This document shows, piece by piece, positions 18,111-27,059 of a stretch of 64,000 bases of DNA. The position numbers were made by a program, and so were the translations under genes. Below the pieces are notes generated by a model, which was not told where the DNA came from, ran no database searches, and worked only from the letters and a program-made list of their open reading frames with translations. This DNA comes from Ruminococcus albus AD2013 (lineage in GTDB: Bacteria > Bacillota > Clostridia > Oscillospirales > Ruminococcaceae): the NCBI RefSeq assembly GCF_000526775.1, contig NZ_JAGS01000001.1:248001-312000 (forward strand), read 5' to 3'. Position 1 is the stretch's first letter, and every line of letters begins with the position of its first letter.

Positions 18111-18464
18111 CTATTCCAGGATGTGTTCCATGCCCAGCGCCAGTATGCTTCTTACGTGTTCATCCGCCAGCGAATAGAACATTATCTTGCCCTCGCGCCT
18201 GAATCTTACAAGCTTGCTGTTTTTCAGCACCCTCAGCTGATGTGAACAGGCTGTCGGCGTAAGCCCCAGCAGCTGCGCCATATCACCCACGCACATCTCG
18301 CTTTCAAGAAGTGCATAAAGTATGCGTACTCTCGTGCTGTCGCCGAATACCTTGTAAAGCTCCGCAAGATCGTAAAGCTCCTCATCCGAGGGTGTCTCTC
18401 TTTCAAGCCTGTCGATATCTTCCTGTGTCAGCGCAAGATATTCGGGATTTTTGTTTTCCTTCAC
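18111..18464 (-). CDS. ArsR/SmtB-family metal-responsive repressor, zinc-type
   Basis: The protein has 117 residues with a winged helix (about residues 35-100) and the recognition helix TPTACSHQLRVL. The C-terminal helix holds D101-x-H103, then H114-x2-E117, exactly the DxHx10HxxE alpha5 zinc site of SmtB/CzrA. C58 and D61 in MCVGD match the CadC-type alpha3 region, so a second site may exist. It would release DNA when zinc or a similar metal binds. A palindrome matching SmtB/CadC operators overlaps its own -10 box (18515-18536). It is the first gene of the operon with the methyltransferase, HMA protein and ATPase. Confidence 0.93.
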   Translation of the reverse strand: MKENKNPEYLALTQEDIDRLERETPSDEELYDLAELYKVFGDSTRVRILYALLESEMCVGDMAQLLGLTPTACSHQLRVLKNSKLVRFRREGKIMFYSLADEHVRSILALGMEHILE

Positions 18465-18514
18465 CTGAAGATCACTTCCTTTCGGTGTACATATGTATCA
18501 AATAAACATTTAAA

Positions 18515-18536
18515 CATCTGAACTACTGTTCATATG
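18515..18536. promoter_or_regulatory. SmtB/CadC-like operator
   Basis: The 22-bp imperfect palindrome CATcTGAACtactGTTCAtATG has a perfect TGAAC-N4-GTTCA core. It lies at the -10 and start point of the arsR-type gene, the expected place for repression by the encoded regulator. Confidence 0.8.
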
Positions 18537-18562
18537 ATAACATATCAGAAGTCATTTGTCAA
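18534..18562 (-). promoter_or_regulatory. promoter of the metal-efflux operon
   Basis: On the minus strand TTGACA (18562-18557), 17 nt, TATCAT (18539-18534). The -10 overlaps the operator. Confidence 0.75.
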
Positions 18563-19084
18563 GACCTTTTGGGATAAATTTAAAAAATCGGGACTTTTAC
18601 CATCACGAGAACTTTTCTTTGCGCATTATAAAGCCGTTGATGCAGTATGTCCTGCCGAGTTTCAGCGTCGTGCGGAAAAACTTGGCTTCTATCAGTGTAA
18701 TATCACTCTTTCTGTCATTTTGCACTTTTTTCAAAACGATTTAGAATGAAAATGCCAAGGGATAGATGCGGCTTCTTATGCATTTCTTCCGAACTTTTTT
18801 TATTCATATCTTCCCCTGAACCTTTGTAGGATTGCCTATATTCTCACATATGATATTATGCAAATAACTGTTTTAAAATTTAATTCAGACATATTTCTGC
18901 AAAAGTTGTACAAAAACGTACAACTTTTTGGGGGTAAAAGGGTGATAGTGAAAGGGTACTTCACAAAAACACGGAGCCCGCTACCCGAATAATAATTATC
19001 TCCCACCCCTATCCGCTCCCCCGCGGTATATGAACATTATGTCGGGAAATTACCCTGTTTTATGTGTTTTTGCTCTGATGTATC
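18563..19084. other. intergenic region between the metal operon and the ABC operon
   Basis: About 520 nt without a convincing gene. Short open frames exist but have no RBS and ordinary composition. It contains one copy of the 52-nt dispersed hairpin repeat (18879-18930). No other structure was recognised. Confidence 0.5.
18879..18930 (+). repeat. 52-nt dispersed hairpin repeat, copy A
   Basis: This stretch matches the reverse complement of 45469-45520 at 50 of 52 positions. It folds into a hairpin with an 11-bp stem around the loop AAAAAC (arms AAAAGTTGTAC and GTACAACTTTT). It is preceded by TCAGACATATTTCTGC. Confidence 0.8.
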
Positions 19085-19113
19085 TTTACAATCGTAAGAT
19101 ATTATGGTATACT
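19085..19113 (+). promoter_or_regulatory. promoter of the ABC transporter operon
   Basis: TTTACA (19085-19090), 17 nt, TATACT (19108-19113), about 35 nt before the first ATG. Confidence 0.65.
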
Positions 19114-19147
19114 ATTAATAATATATTAATGAAAGGGGAACTGCATC

Positions 19148-19837
19148 ATGAGTTTTCTTACAGCCGAATCGATATGCAAGACCTACGGAGACGGTGAAAA
19201 CGCCGTAAAAGCTGTGGATAACGTCAGCTTTACAATACCTAAAGGGCAGATGGCAGCTATAATAGGTGCGTCGGGTTCGGGTAAATCCTCACTGCTTCAC
19301 ATTCTGGGCGGTGTTGACCGTCCTACTTCGGGCAAGGTCATCATCGACGGCACCGATGTATATTCACAGAACAACAAGGAGCTTGCTGTGTTCAGACGGC
19401 GCAGAGTAGGGCTGATATACCAGTTCTACAACCTGATACCCGTGCTGACCGCGGCTGAAAATATCACACTTCCCACCGTTATGGACGGCAAAAAGCCCGA
19501 CCCCGCAAAGGTGGAAGAGATGCTCGAACTTATGGATCTCAAGGACAGAAGCGGTCATCTGCCGTCACAGCTTTCAGGCGGACAGCAGCAGAGAGTCTCC
19601 ATAGGCAGGGCACTTTTCACAGCCCCGGATGTTATACTCGCCGATGAACCCACAGGTAATCTTGACAGCAAGAACTCCGCTGAGATAATCAGGCTTCTTC
19701 GTGAATCGAATATCAAGCTGGGTCAGACCATGATAATCATAACCCACGATGAGGGCATAGCACAGCAGTGCGACCGCATCATCACCATGTCCGATGGCAA
19801 AATAGTCAAAGACGAACTTACGAAGTCGGGGAGGTGA
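19148..19837 (+). CDS. ABC transporter ATP-binding protein (MacB/LolD-like)
   Basis: The protein has 229 residues. Walker A is GASGSGKSS (about residues 39-47), the signature is LSGGQQQR, Walker B is VILADEPTG and the switch His is in ITHDEG. The family powers FtsX-type permeases for lipoprotein, peptide or antibiotic-related functions by mechanotransmission rather than classic transport. The permease gene begins 5 nt after the stop. AAGGGG precedes the ATG at 19148. Confidence 0.95.
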   Translation: MSFLTAESICKTYGDGENAVKAVDNVSFTIPKGQMAAIIGASGSGKSSLLHILGGVDRPTSGKVIIDGTDVYSQNNKELAVFRRRRVGLIYQFYNLIPVLTAAENITLPTVMDGKKPDPAKVEEMLELMDLKDRSGHLPSQLSGGQQQRVSIGRALFTAPDVILADEPTGNLDSKNSAEIIRLLRESNIKLGQTMIIITHDEGIAQQCDRIITMSDGKIVKDELTKSGR

Positions 19838-19842
19838 GGTGT

Positions 19843-22146
19843 ATGTTCGAGAGATCACTGGCGCTTAAATACATCAAGGCACAGAAGCGCCACAGCATCT
19901 TCACCATATGCAGCATAACGGTAGCCATCGCGCTGATGACCCTGCTGTTTACGGGATTTGCGACCTTCAAGGGCATAGTCCGCGGCTCGGTGTATATGGA
20001 TAAGCCTTACCATTTCAAGCTGATGAAACTTACTGAGGAAGAGTATGCCGAACTTGCGGCAAATGATGAACTCAGTACAGGCGACCCCATAAAAGAGATA
20101 GACGGAACCGTTTCCGCCGAAGTGATGATTAATAGCTATCATGAGGATATCGGTCTTTTCATATACGGACTTTTCCCCGAAAAGCAGCTGTACAGCGACC
20201 GCTATGAGGAATTCGATACTTCACAGATAGATGTTAACTATGACCTGATAAGCGCCGATAAGCTGGACTTTTCATCAAGATACGAATCTGTACGCGACCT
20301 TGCGGCGTTCTTCGTGTTCGTTCTTCTGCTTGCTATCGCACTGAGACTTATGATAGATACTGCCTTTGAGATAAGCTCAAAAGAGAGGGAAAAGCACTTC
20401 GGTGTATTGCAGTGCGTAGGTGCGGAGCCTGCACAGATAGTCCGCATGGTCACATTTGAGGGTCTGTTCCTCAGCGTTATCGGACTGCCCTTGGGTATGC
20501 TGCTGGGTATCGGAGTAAGTGCGGTCACTCTGAAAGTTGTTGATACCAGCGGAGTTGCCGAGGCATTTTTCACAGCAGAAAAAGCAGAGAAGCTCATGCA
20601 TCTGCATATCGACCCGCTGATGCTTCTTCTCGCGGCGGCAACAGGACTAGTCTGGGTATTCCTTTCGGCGTATCAGACGGGTATGCGTGTTATCAAAAAG
20701 ACACCTGTACAAGCTATATTCGGTGACAGCGACAAGACCGTAAAGGTTAGAAAGGCTTCGTTCTTCGGGTCGGTATTCGGCTGGCAGGGCAAGCTTGCAT
20801 CCCGCAATAACAGCCGTCAGAGAAAGCGCTTCGCTATAACAGTTTTATCGCTGACAGTTTCGATAGCGCTGTTCGCTTCATTCACGATAGTGCTGAAACA
20901 GTCGCTGAATGCATTTGAAAAGCTGGTTGATATAGCAGGACTGAATTACGATATGGGCATAGCCATAAAGAGCGAGCAGGATAAACCCAGAAGCTACAAA
21001 GAGGGCTATGATGCCGTAATGGAAAGCGGTCTGTTTGAAGTAAATGATTTCTGCAAGGAGCAGGTATCCTATATACAGATGTCTGACGGCACTTTGCAGA
21101 CCTGCGTGCTCAGGTACTATCCCCGGGGTGTTCTTGAAAAGAAATTCCAAGGCGAACTGCCCGTTAGCTACGATGAACTCACCGAGCAGGGTGCGTACAT
21201 AATGATGTCGGTGAACGATGAAGAACCCGCAGAACTCTATGATGAGCCCAAGCAGATCGAAGTCGGCGTGATGGAGAAGACTGTTATCTCCGACGAAGAG
21301 TATGCTAATATGTCCGCGGCAGATAAGGAAAACGTCAAGGAGTATATAACCGAAGACTATAAGACAGGTGAGAAAAAGCTGGAATACCGCTTCACTACGG
21401 AGCTTTACCCGACTACGCTAAATTTAGTGGCTGCCGCGCCCATGTATAAGACCGAGGAGGGCAAAAAGAAGACCTCCGAGGAGGAACTTGCGGGCAATGC
21501 ATACATAATGGCAGGAACTCTGGATTATTACAACAAAAGCGCATTTACGCTGGCAGGGAAGGGAAGTCTTGCTAACCTTGAAGGTCTGGAGTATATCCAT
21601 GTTGACCTTGTAAATGATGATGACTACGAAAAAGCCAAGAGCTTTGTTAAAGCCAATGCAGGGCTTATGACCCTTGACGAAGACTATCACGGCGATCTGC
21701 TGAAAATGCGTTCGGGTGTAGGTGCTATAAAGATAGGCTCGGCTTTCCTGAGTGTGCTTATCGGTCTGATAGCTCTGGTGAATATGGTAAATATCCTCTC
21801 AACGGGCTTGCTCAACCGAAAGTCGGAACTTGCTTCAATGCAGTGCATGGGAATGACGAGAGGTCAGCTGTACGGAATGACTGTCGTGGAGTGTTTACAG
21901 TATTCGCTGACTTCTGGCGTGCTGGCAACAGGTTTGATAGAGGCTCTTATGGGGCTTACCTTGCTTCTTTTGAAACGTGTTAAGCTGGACGATGAACTTG
22001 GAAGTCTTGTGAATTTTGCAGAGCCTGTTCCGAGAGTATGGATAGCGGCAGCGGCGGCATTTGTGGCGGCTGTTATCGCATCGGTGATAACTCTGCACAG
22101 GATAAACAAGGAAAGCCTGACAGATCAGATGAGGACGGTTGAATAA
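19843..22146 (+). CDS. FtsX-like ABC permease
   Basis: The protein has 767 residues. The start at 19843 follows GGGGAGGTGAGG; an earlier in-frame ATG at 19768 lies inside the ATPase gene and is rejected. A first span near residues 18-40, two FtsX blocks (about residues 150-290 and 640-760, the latter ending in four spans) and a large extracytoplasmic domain between them are visible. This is the duplicated plan of MacB/BceB-like permeases. No sensor kinase or regulator pair of the Bce type is next to it, so the substrate or signal is unknown. It forms one operon with the ATPase and probably the downstream kinase. Confidence 0.9.
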   Translation: MFERSLALKYIKAQKRHSIFTICSITVAIALMTLLFTGFATFKGIVRGSVYMDKPYHFKLMKLTEEEYAELAANDELSTGDPIKEIDGTVSAEVMINSYHEDIGLFIYGLFPEKQLYSDRYEEFDTSQIDVNYDLISADKLDFSSRYESVRDLAAFFVFVLLLAIALRLMIDTAFEISSKEREKHFGVLQCVGAEPAQIVRMVTFEGLFLSVIGLPLGMLLGIGVSAVTLKVVDTSGVAEAFFTAEKAEKLMHLHIDPLMLLLAAATGLVWVFLSAYQTGMRVIKKTPVQAIFGDSDKTVKVRKASFFGSVFGWQGKLASRNNSRQRKRFAITVLSLTVSIALFASFTIVLKQSLNAFEKLVDIAGLNYDMGIAIKSEQDKPRSYKEGYDAVMESGLFEVNDFCKEQVSYIQMSDGTLQTCVLRYYPRGVLEKKFQGELPVSYDELTEQGAYIMMSVNDEEPAELYDEPKQIEVGVMEKTVISDEEYANMSAADKENVKEYITEDYKTGEKKLEYRFTTELYPTTLNLVAAAPMYKTEEGKKKTSEEELAGNAYIMAGTLDYYNKSAFTLAGKGSLANLEGLEYIHVDLVNDDDYEKAKSFVKANAGLMTLDEDYHGDLLKMRSGVGAIKIGSAFLSVLIGLIALVNMVNILSTGLLNRKSELASMQCMGMTRGQLYGMTVVECLQYSLTSGVLATGLIEALMGLTLLLLKRVKLDDELGSLVNFAEPVPRVWIAAAAAFVAAVIASVITLHRINKESLTDQMRTVE

Positions 22147-22174
22147 AGACTTTCAAAATGGAGGTCATAGGACT

Positions 22175-23077
22175 ATGGACGATAATAACAGGGCGTATCT
22201 TTTCGGACAGATACTGGGAACACATTCGTTTCTCCTGAAAGACGGCTTTCTAAGACCCGATGAGTATTCCGAGATAGCTGAGCATTATTTTCTGCCCGGC
22301 GGTGAAACGGGTACAGCCGCAACTGTTCTCGCATCGCTTGGCGTGTGTGTTAAAATGGACGGCACACAGATAGGCAGAGAGGTCGCGCCGATGCTAAAGG
22401 ACTTTTACAAGGACAAGACCGTTGACCTATCTTCACTTGGCACCTTGCAGGAGGACGCAGGCATTATGGACTACGTAGTCATAGCGGGTCTTGTGCGTTC
22501 ACCCATGGGCAGATTTCAACAGCTTTTTTCAAGCGGCACAAGATGGTGGAGCATACCTCGCGAGGAAGATATCATTGGCTGCGGTGCTGCGGGCATAGAC
22601 CCCTTTTTCGGTGAAGAGTCCCTGCTTGCGGCAAAGCTTTGCGTAAAACATGGTGTGCCCTATGTGACCATAGATACGCCCCATAATACTTTCCTGCACC
22701 GTCATGCGGCTGTCAATGTGGTATCCCGTGAGTGTACTTCCATGCGCTACAAGGGTATGTCTGCCGAAGAAGTTATGGCACAGATGCAGTCTGAAAGTGA
22801 TGGGCTGACCATCATAACACAGGGCGGCGATGATATGCTGTACGCAAGGCGGGGCGGAGATATCCACAGTATGAAGCCTTTCAATGTTGAAGTAAAAAGC
22901 ACTCTCGGCGCAGGTGATACCTTCAAGGCGGGCTGTGTATACGGTCTGATGAAAGGTATGGGCGATGATGAACTTGTGCGCTTCGCAAGCGCCTGCTCTG
23001 CAGTTGCGATATCCCGTTTTCCTCTGCCATTGTATCCCCCGAAGCTTGAAGAAGTTGAAGCACTTATAAAAGGATAA
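22175..23077 (+). CDS. PfkB-family carbohydrate kinase
   Basis: The protein has 300 residues. The C-terminal ribokinase signature TLGAGDTFKAGC is present with catalytic D248, and an N-terminal GGETGTAATVLASLG region corresponds to the sugar-binding glycines. GGAGG lies before the ATG at 22175; an upstream in-frame ATG overlaps the permease gene and lacks this spacing. It phosphorylates a sugar or nucleoside, but the substrate cannot be read from the sequence. It starts 28 nt after the permease gene and ends before a terminator, so it may be cotranscribed without an obvious functional link. Confidence 0.88.
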   Translation: MDDNNRAYLFGQILGTHSFLLKDGFLRPDEYSEIAEHYFLPGGETGTAATVLASLGVCVKMDGTQIGREVAPMLKDFYKDKTVDLSSLGTLQEDAGIMDYVVIAGLVRSPMGRFQQLFSSGTRWWSIPREEDIIGCGAAGIDPFFGEESLLAAKLCVKHGVPYVTIDTPHNTFLHRHAAVNVVSRECTSMRYKGMSAEEVMAQMQSESDGLTIITQGGDDMLYARRGGDIHSMKPFNVEVKSTLGAGDTFKAGCVYGLMKGMGDDELVRFASACSAVAISRFPLPLYPPKLEEVEALIKG

Positions 23078-23092
23078 ATTCAGGCTGCACGG

Positions 23093-23117
23093 TATTTCAC
23101 TGTGCAGCCTTGTTTTA
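23093..23117 (+). terminator. terminator after the PfkB gene
   Basis: GGCTGCAC/GTGCAGCC stem (23093-23109) followed by TTGTTTT. Confidence 0.85.
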
Positions 23118-23132
23118 TGAACATATGGCATA

Positions 23133-23165
23133 CAAAAGGCACTTCGTTCTTTCGGACAAAGTGCC
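23133..23165 (-). terminator. terminator of the GGDEF-EAL gene
   Basis: GGCACTT/AAGTGCC stem (23138-23165); on the minus strand it is followed by TTTTGT. Confidence 0.8.
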
Positions 23166-23173
23166 TCTATAAA

Positions 23174-25438
23174 CTATTCTATGCTTTCACGAATAAGCTT
23201 TTCAGCGTCCTCGGGTGACAGCGGTCTGCCCCAGATGAAACCCTGTATGTAATCACATCCGATGAGTTTCAGCGTTGCCAGCTGTTCTTTTTCCTCAACG
23301 CCCTCCGATACTACCTCGAAGCCCATTATATGCCCGATGGATATTATCGCCGCGACGTACTGTTTTGAGGGGTCGCTGGTGTTCATCTTGTCGATGAAGC
23401 TTTTGTCTATCTTCAGAATATTAGCAGGGAAATTGTTCAGATAACTGAGGGAAGAGTATCCCGTGCCGAAATCGTCAATGGCTATCTGTATGCCCATCTT
23501 GTGGAGCTTATTTATACAGTGCTGTGCTTTTTCAGCTGAATCTATCATTATGGATTCGGTTATCTCTATTTCCAGATGGTCAGCAGGTATTCCGCTGGCA
23601 CTCAGTATATCCTTGACTTCATCGAGAAAGTCGTTCTTCATCAGGTGGCGAACCGATATGTTCACACTCAGCATGATGTCAGCGCCCGTTTCGCGTATCA
23701 GTCCGCCGATGAACATAGCCGACCTCCTGAACACAGCGCTGTCAACTTTGTCTACCAGTCCCACTTTTTCAGCCACAGGTATGAATTCTCCCGGAGATAC
23801 CACTGTACCGTCGCTGTCTTTCATACGTGCCAGTGCTTCAAAACCTCTCAGCTTGTGGTCAAGGTCGAACTGTGGCTGTAAATTGAAATACAGCAGGTCG
23901 TTTTCAAGGGCATAGATAAGCTTGCGCTCTATCTCAAGAGTGTGTTCTTCTTTCAGAAGCCCGGGTACGAAACGCATGATATGCTGACTGCTTTTCATAC
24001 GCTTTATCTCGTTCATCGAAGCGTTGGCATAGGATATCAGGCTGTCACTGGTCTTTGCGTCATCAGGGTACAGGCAGTACCCGAAGCTTGCGCTTATGTA
24101 AAGGTCACAGCCGTCTATGGTCATGGTAGTGCCCAGGGCATTTTCGTATGTTTTTATGGTAGGTATGATGGCTTCGTTGTCATCGTAGCCCTGTATCACC
24201 AGCTGGAATTCGTCACCGCCCATACGCGCAAGATGATCCTGCGTAGCTGTGAGATTATTTTCGGCTATCTTTTTCCAGCGTGAAGCGATCTGTGTAAGCA
24301 CTCTGTTGCCCGCATCAAACCCTATGGTATCGTTTATGCTCTTGAAGTTGTTTATATCTATGGAAACTATGCAGAATCTCTCACCGTGCTTTATAAGCTT
24401 CTCGATAAGGTCGGTGCAGGCGAGCCTGTTGGATAAGCCTGTCAGCTGGTCGGTGTAGCTTATATGTTTCAGGTGTTCCAGCATCTGATAGTTTGAAAGC
24501 TTTGAGGATATGAAAAATGAAGTCAGTTCAAGAGTCTCCTTTATGCGTATGGTATCCTCCACCGCGAAATTAGTAGCCCACAAAAAGCCCAGTATCTCGC
24601 TGTCGTACTTCAGCGGGAACATAACAAGGCTGTCGACTCCTGCCTCGATGAGGTTTTCGTACCAGTAAAGATTTCTCTCGCGGATATATTCCATATCATT
24701 AATGTCTTTGGCAATTATGAAATCGCTCTTGCCGAACATATCTATCCATGTCTTGGTGATATTCCCGAATTCTTCAAAATGGGTAACACGCTTTATCTTG
24801 CAGTCCTTGTCAAAGCTTGTGGCAAGCACCGAGGATTCCTTTGTCTCGGGGTCGGTGAGGGCTATCGTACATACATCCGCCCTGCATATCAGGCGGATAT
24901 CGTTGATGACATCGTTCATGGTGCCTTCGATATCATTTGTGCCGTTGAGTTTTATGCAGGTCTTTATGACATTTTCGGCATATATCCCTGAACTTGCCGA
25001 ATTCATCATAATGTCAGTATTATCTTTGGCTATCACAGTGTACGTGCAGTAGCAGATATCTCCCTTTTCAATGCACATCGGCATGGCATAGATATCGAAC
25101 CACATATCAAGGTCGTTGAGGTGTACACAGGTATGCACAGGTATTTTCAGCACAGCGGCGCGAAAACAGATATCTTCAAAGCCCATGTCTTTCGGCAGAT
25201 AAAGCTCATAAGGCGAATCGGGCACAAAGGTCTTTTTTTTATGGAATATCTCAGGAAGTTCTTTAATATTGGTGCTATCATTGTCGTTACTGTAAGTAAT
25301 AGGTTCTTCGAAAGGCAGTAAATATTTTTTATTTCCTGCAACTATGCGTATCTGATGATATCCGCCTTCGTTGTCTTTTTCAACGGAGAGTATACAGGTA
25401 GGTTCTTCAAAGCTGTCTACGATCATCTGAAAATCCAT
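23174..25438 (-). CDS. GAF-GGDEF-EAL cyclic-di-GMP turnover protein
   Basis: The protein has 754 residues. An N-terminal PAS-like region (about residues 1-145), a GAF-like domain (about 160-312), a GGDEF domain with intact GGDEF at 407-411, and an EAL domain (about 505-745) with FEALAR, EITES, DDFGTGYSS and SEGVE motifs are visible. It has no membrane span, so it is cytoplasmic. Both catalytic domains look intact, so it may make and degrade c-di-GMP in response to a ligand of the GAF or PAS part. The ATG at 25438 follows AAGGAG; the ATG nine codons upstream lies in a leader hairpin. The HD-GYP protein at 164-3274 is a second c-di-GMP enzyme in the window. Confidence 0.93.
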   Translation of the reverse strand: MDFQMIVDSFEEPTCILSVEKDNEGGYHQIRIVAGNKKYLLPFEEPITYSNDNDSTNIKELPEIFHKKKTFVPDSPYELYLPKDMGFEDICFRAAVLKIPVHTCVHLNDLDMWFDIYAMPMCIEKGDICYCTYTVIAKDNTDIMMNSASSGIYAENVIKTCIKLNGTNDIEGTMNDVINDIRLICRADVCTIALTDPETKESSVLATSFDKDCKIKRVTHFEEFGNITKTWIDMFGKSDFIIAKDINDMEYIRERNLYWYENLIEAGVDSLVMFPLKYDSEILGFLWATNFAVEDTIRIKETLELTSFFISSKLSNYQMLEHLKHISYTDQLTGLSNRLACTDLIEKLIKHGERFCIVSIDINNFKSINDTIGFDAGNRVLTQIASRWKKIAENNLTATQDHLARMGGDEFQLVIQGYDDNEAIIPTIKTYENALGTTMTIDGCDLYISASFGYCLYPDDAKTSDSLISYANASMNEIKRMKSSQHIMRFVPGLLKEEHTLEIERKLIYALENDLLYFNLQPQFDLDHKLRGFEALARMKDSDGTVVSPGEFIPVAEKVGLVDKVDSAVFRRSAMFIGGLIRETGADIMLSVNISVRHLMKNDFLDEVKDILSASGIPADHLEIEITESIMIDSAEKAQHCINKLHKMGIQIAIDDFGTGYSSLSYLNNFPANILKIDKSFIDKMNTSDPSKQYVAAIISIGHIMGFEVVSEGVEEKEQLATLKLIGCDYIQGFIWGRPLSPEDAEKLIRESIE

Positions 25439-25452
25439 AGTTTCTCCTTCCC

Positions 25453-25476
25453 GCAGAGTTAGCATTTAAACTCTGC
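25453..25476 (-). promoter_or_regulatory. leader hairpin just upstream of the GGDEF-EAL RBS
   Basis: On the minus strand GCAGAGTT-N8-AACTCTGC forms a perfect 8-bp stem that ends a few bases before GGAAGGAG. It could affect translation or mRNA stability. Confidence 0.5.
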
Positions 25477-25493
25477 ACATACTCATTTGTTTA

Positions 25494-25523
25494 ATTATAA
25501 CATAAAGTTGAATTAATTGTCAA
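25494..25523 (-). promoter_or_regulatory. promoter of the GGDEF-EAL gene
   Basis: On the minus strand TTGACA (25523-25518), 18 nt, TATAAT (25499-25494). Confidence 0.75.
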
Positions 25524-25698
25524 GAGAGTTTAAGAAAAACTGACAAGTTATCAAAAAATTACTGTTTGATTTGTACAAGATTAAAGTGTGAATTTTAATG
25601 ATTGGTTAATGCAGAGAAATTGTGAGGTTAATGTTGAGGAGTATCATAGCTAACTTAATCAAAAACAAGCGGATAAAAAAAGAGAGAACAAAGGACAA

Positions 25699-25756
25699 CA
25701 AAAAACGAGCCAGCAATAAAGTCGATATCCAATGATACCGACCCTTTTCGGGCTCG
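25699..25756 (-). terminator. terminator of the xylanase gene
   Basis: Outer arms CGAGCC/GGGCTCG and an inner GTCG/CGAC pair (25706-25756) are followed on the minus strand by TTTTTT. Confidence 0.75.
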
Positions 25757-25769
25757 ATTTATCGCATAT

Positions 25770-26822
25770 TTATTTTGCCGCTGCTATCAGCTTTGATATG
25801 CAGGCTTTCGGGGCATGGTGGATATCGAACAGCAGGGGATACTGCTTTACAGCAGGTGCATTGTCATGAGGAACAAAACCGTCCATCCATGTGTAGTCAT
25901 CAGCTACGCCCCATGTGGTCACGCAGTCGATGACATCACTGTAACTGCGGTATATCTCAAAAAGTTTAAGATAGATATCCTCTATCGCCGCGATATCCTC
26001 GGGGCGGGAAGCTTTCAGCCTTTCGATATCCTCTGCACTGGGCGGGAATACATTATGACCGAAGGTCGCCATGATGGATACATCAAGTTCGGTGATATGC
26101 AGGCGCAGACCGAGACCTGCGTATATCTCTATGGAGCGTTTCAGCTCGTCATAATCAGGGGTGCCGAAATAATGCTGCTGCATACCAAATCCGTCCACGC
26201 GGCAGCCCTGTTCTTTCAGGCGCTTTATCAGGCTGACTATACGTCCGCGCTTTTGCGGGTCACACTCGTTGTAATCATTGTAGAAAAGCTGTGCGTTAGG
26301 GGAATACTTATCCATCGAACGGAAAGCTGCTGCTATGAAATCAGCGCCGCAAAGTTTGAAGTATTCGCTGTCGCGGTAGATAGCTGCATCACCAGAAGCA
26401 CCTTCGGGTACTTCATCAATAACAGCTTCGTTCACAACGTCCCATGCATAAACATCGTTATTATAGCGTTCGCACAGAGCTTTTGAATGTGCGTCGATAC
26501 GCTGATAAATAAGTTCGGGGGAAGCAGGCTTATCACCGTCTTTGTACATCCATCCGCCTGTCTGGTTATGCCATACAGGGGCATGGGCACGCACCTTGAT
26601 ACCAAGCGCTCTCGCAGTATCGAATATCTTGTCAGTATCACCGAAAGTGAACTTGCCCTCCTCGGGTTCGGTGGAGATATATTTCATCTCGTTCTCGGGG
26701 GTGACACTGTTGAAATGTTCGCGAAGAATATCGGTATAGCTGTCTATATTTTTGCAAGCGACAGCTGCACCTATCTTAAAAAACTTTTCGTAGCTTTTTG
26801 CAAGTGACAGTATATTGCTCAT
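25770..26822 (-). CDS. GH10 endo-1,4-beta-xylanase, intracellular type
   Basis: The protein has 350 residues, a single GH10 catalytic domain. The acid/base is E132 in DVVNEAV and the nucleophile is E245 in ITELDVS; the substrate-binding region WHNQTGGW is also present. It has no signal peptide, carbohydrate-binding module or dockerin, so it probably acts on short xylo-oligosaccharides after uptake. AAGGAGG lies 6 nt before the ATG. It is a single-gene transcript with its own promoter and terminator. No xylose or xylan uptake gene is adjacent in this window. Confidence 0.95.
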   Translation of the reverse strand: MSNILSLAKSYEKFFKIGAAVACKNIDSYTDILREHFNSVTPENEMKYISTEPEEGKFTFGDTDKIFDTARALGIKVRAHAPVWHNQTGGWMYKDGDKPASPELIYQRIDAHSKALCERYNNDVYAWDVVNEAVIDEVPEGASGDAAIYRDSEYFKLCGADFIAAAFRSMDKYSPNAQLFYNDYNECDPQKRGRIVSLIKRLKEQGCRVDGFGMQQHYFGTPDYDELKRSIEIYAGLGLRLHITELDVSIMATFGHNVFPPSAEDIERLKASRPEDIAAIEDIYLKLFEIYRSYSDVIDCVTTWGVADDYTWMDGFVPHDNAPAVKQYPLLFDIHHAPKACISKLIAAAK

Positions 26823-26853
26823 GATTTACCTCCTTGTTATTTGGTTTTTTCTT

Positions 26854-26882
26854 ATTATAGCATACTATCCCGAATAGTTCAA
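26854..26882 (-). promoter_or_regulatory. promoter of the xylanase gene
   Basis: On the minus strand TTGAAC (26882-26877), 17 nt, TATAAT (26859-26854), about 30 nt before the ATG. Confidence 0.75.
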
Positions 26883-27003
26883 CCACTTTTTACCATTATA
26901 TAAAATTTTATATTTAGAATACAGAATTTTGTGAAAGTGAAACATATCGATATACGTATTTATTTGGCTAATTGTGCATACAGATAAATTTATGAAATAA
27001 GTC

Positions 27004-27034
27004 TTGACTATGACGCTACGTAATAGTATATAAT
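27004..27034 (+). promoter_or_regulatory. MerR-type promoter with 19-bp spacer and operator
   Basis: TTGACT (27004-27009) and TATAAT (27029-27034) are 19 bp apart, the overlong spacer typical of MerR-activated promoters. A near-perfect palindrome CTATgACG-CTA-CGTaATAG (27008-27026) fills the spacer, as expected for autoregulation by the gene that follows. Confidence 0.8.
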
Positions 27035-27059
27035 GTGATCAAGCGAGGAGGTAAGGCTT

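Noticed and set aside
18534..18749. 71-residue rightward reading frame upstream of the ABC operon
   Set aside because: It begins inside the metal-operon promoter, has no RBS and no family resemblance.
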